In this document: piece after piece, positions 5,596 through 5,614 of the stretch
Layout: every line of letters starts with the position of its first letter
Numbering within the stretch: the first letter of the stretch is position 1
Assembly (NCBI RefSeq): GCF_943912665.1
Contig: NZ_CALTVG010000098.1
Location: 1 to 5,614 of the forward strand
DNA from: an uncultured Corynebacterium sp.
GTDB lineage: Bacteria > Actinomycetota > Actinomycetes > Mycobacteriales > Mycobacteriaceae
Length of the DNA stretch: 5,614 nucleotides
Direction: 5' to 3'
Translations under genes and position numbers: made by a program
The notes under the pieces: generated by a model
The model's input: only the letters and a program-made list of their open reading frames with translations
The model's database searches: none
What the model was told of the DNA's origin: nothing

Positions 5596-5614
5596 GTTTG
5601 CGGCGGTGGAATAG

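Noticed and set aside
5364..5614. Minus-strand frame running from the right edge through the terminator to 5364
   Set aside because: It passes through the intrinsic terminator and the palindromes and overlaps the transporter stop. The product has no family signature. A real gene could still end near the 24-bp repeats, so only the downstream part is dismissed firmly.

Overview
The window looks like a chromosomal segment of a high-GC actinobacterium, most likely a Corynebacterium. The evidence is a divergent pair of a clade-3-type haem catalase (katA) and a SigC-like ECF sigma factor. From memory, Corynebacterium glutamicum has the same neighbours (cg0310/cg0309). Supporting signs are strong G/C third-position bias, few Shine-Dalgarno sites and probable leaderless starts. 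No CRISPR array, tRNA, rRNA, transposase or recognisable defence system is visible.

Layout. Positions 1-1366 (minus) hold the N-terminal 455 codons of a YhgE/Pip-family membrane protein, cut by the window edge. Positions 1416-1459 form a strong hairpin terminator, preceded on the minus strand by a small hairpin at 1466-1481. Positions 1494-3047 (minus) are a complete catalase gene with a strong Shine-Dalgarno. The roughly 170-bp katA/sigC intergenic region carries an 8+8-bp inverted repeat placed like an operator for katA, and promoter-like elements for both genes. Positions 3220-3768 (plus) encode an ECF sigma factor with no anti-sigma gene beside it. A 276-bp gene-free stretch (3769-4044) with several small inverted repeats precedes a YkvI-family (COG3949) LeuT-fold-like transporter at 4045-5367 (plus). 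That gene ends at a textbook intrinsic terminator (5410-5448). The last ~150 bp hold a run of nested palindromes followed by three imperfect 24-bp repeats that share an 8-bp core at exact 24-bp spacing and run towards the window edge.

How the genes may work together. KatA removes hydrogen peroxide. In C. glutamicum, sigma C is reported to control respiratory quinol-oxidase genes, so the divergent pair links haem, respiration and peroxide functions by position. Whether they share control cannot be settled from the sequence. The YkvI transporter may be read partly through from sigC, since no clear terminator separates them. Its substrate is unknown. The YhgE-like protein appears to be an independent unit behind the katA terminator.

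The four main genes belong to known families. The least explained parts are the palindrome and 24-bp repeat block at the right end and the long leader before the transporter.
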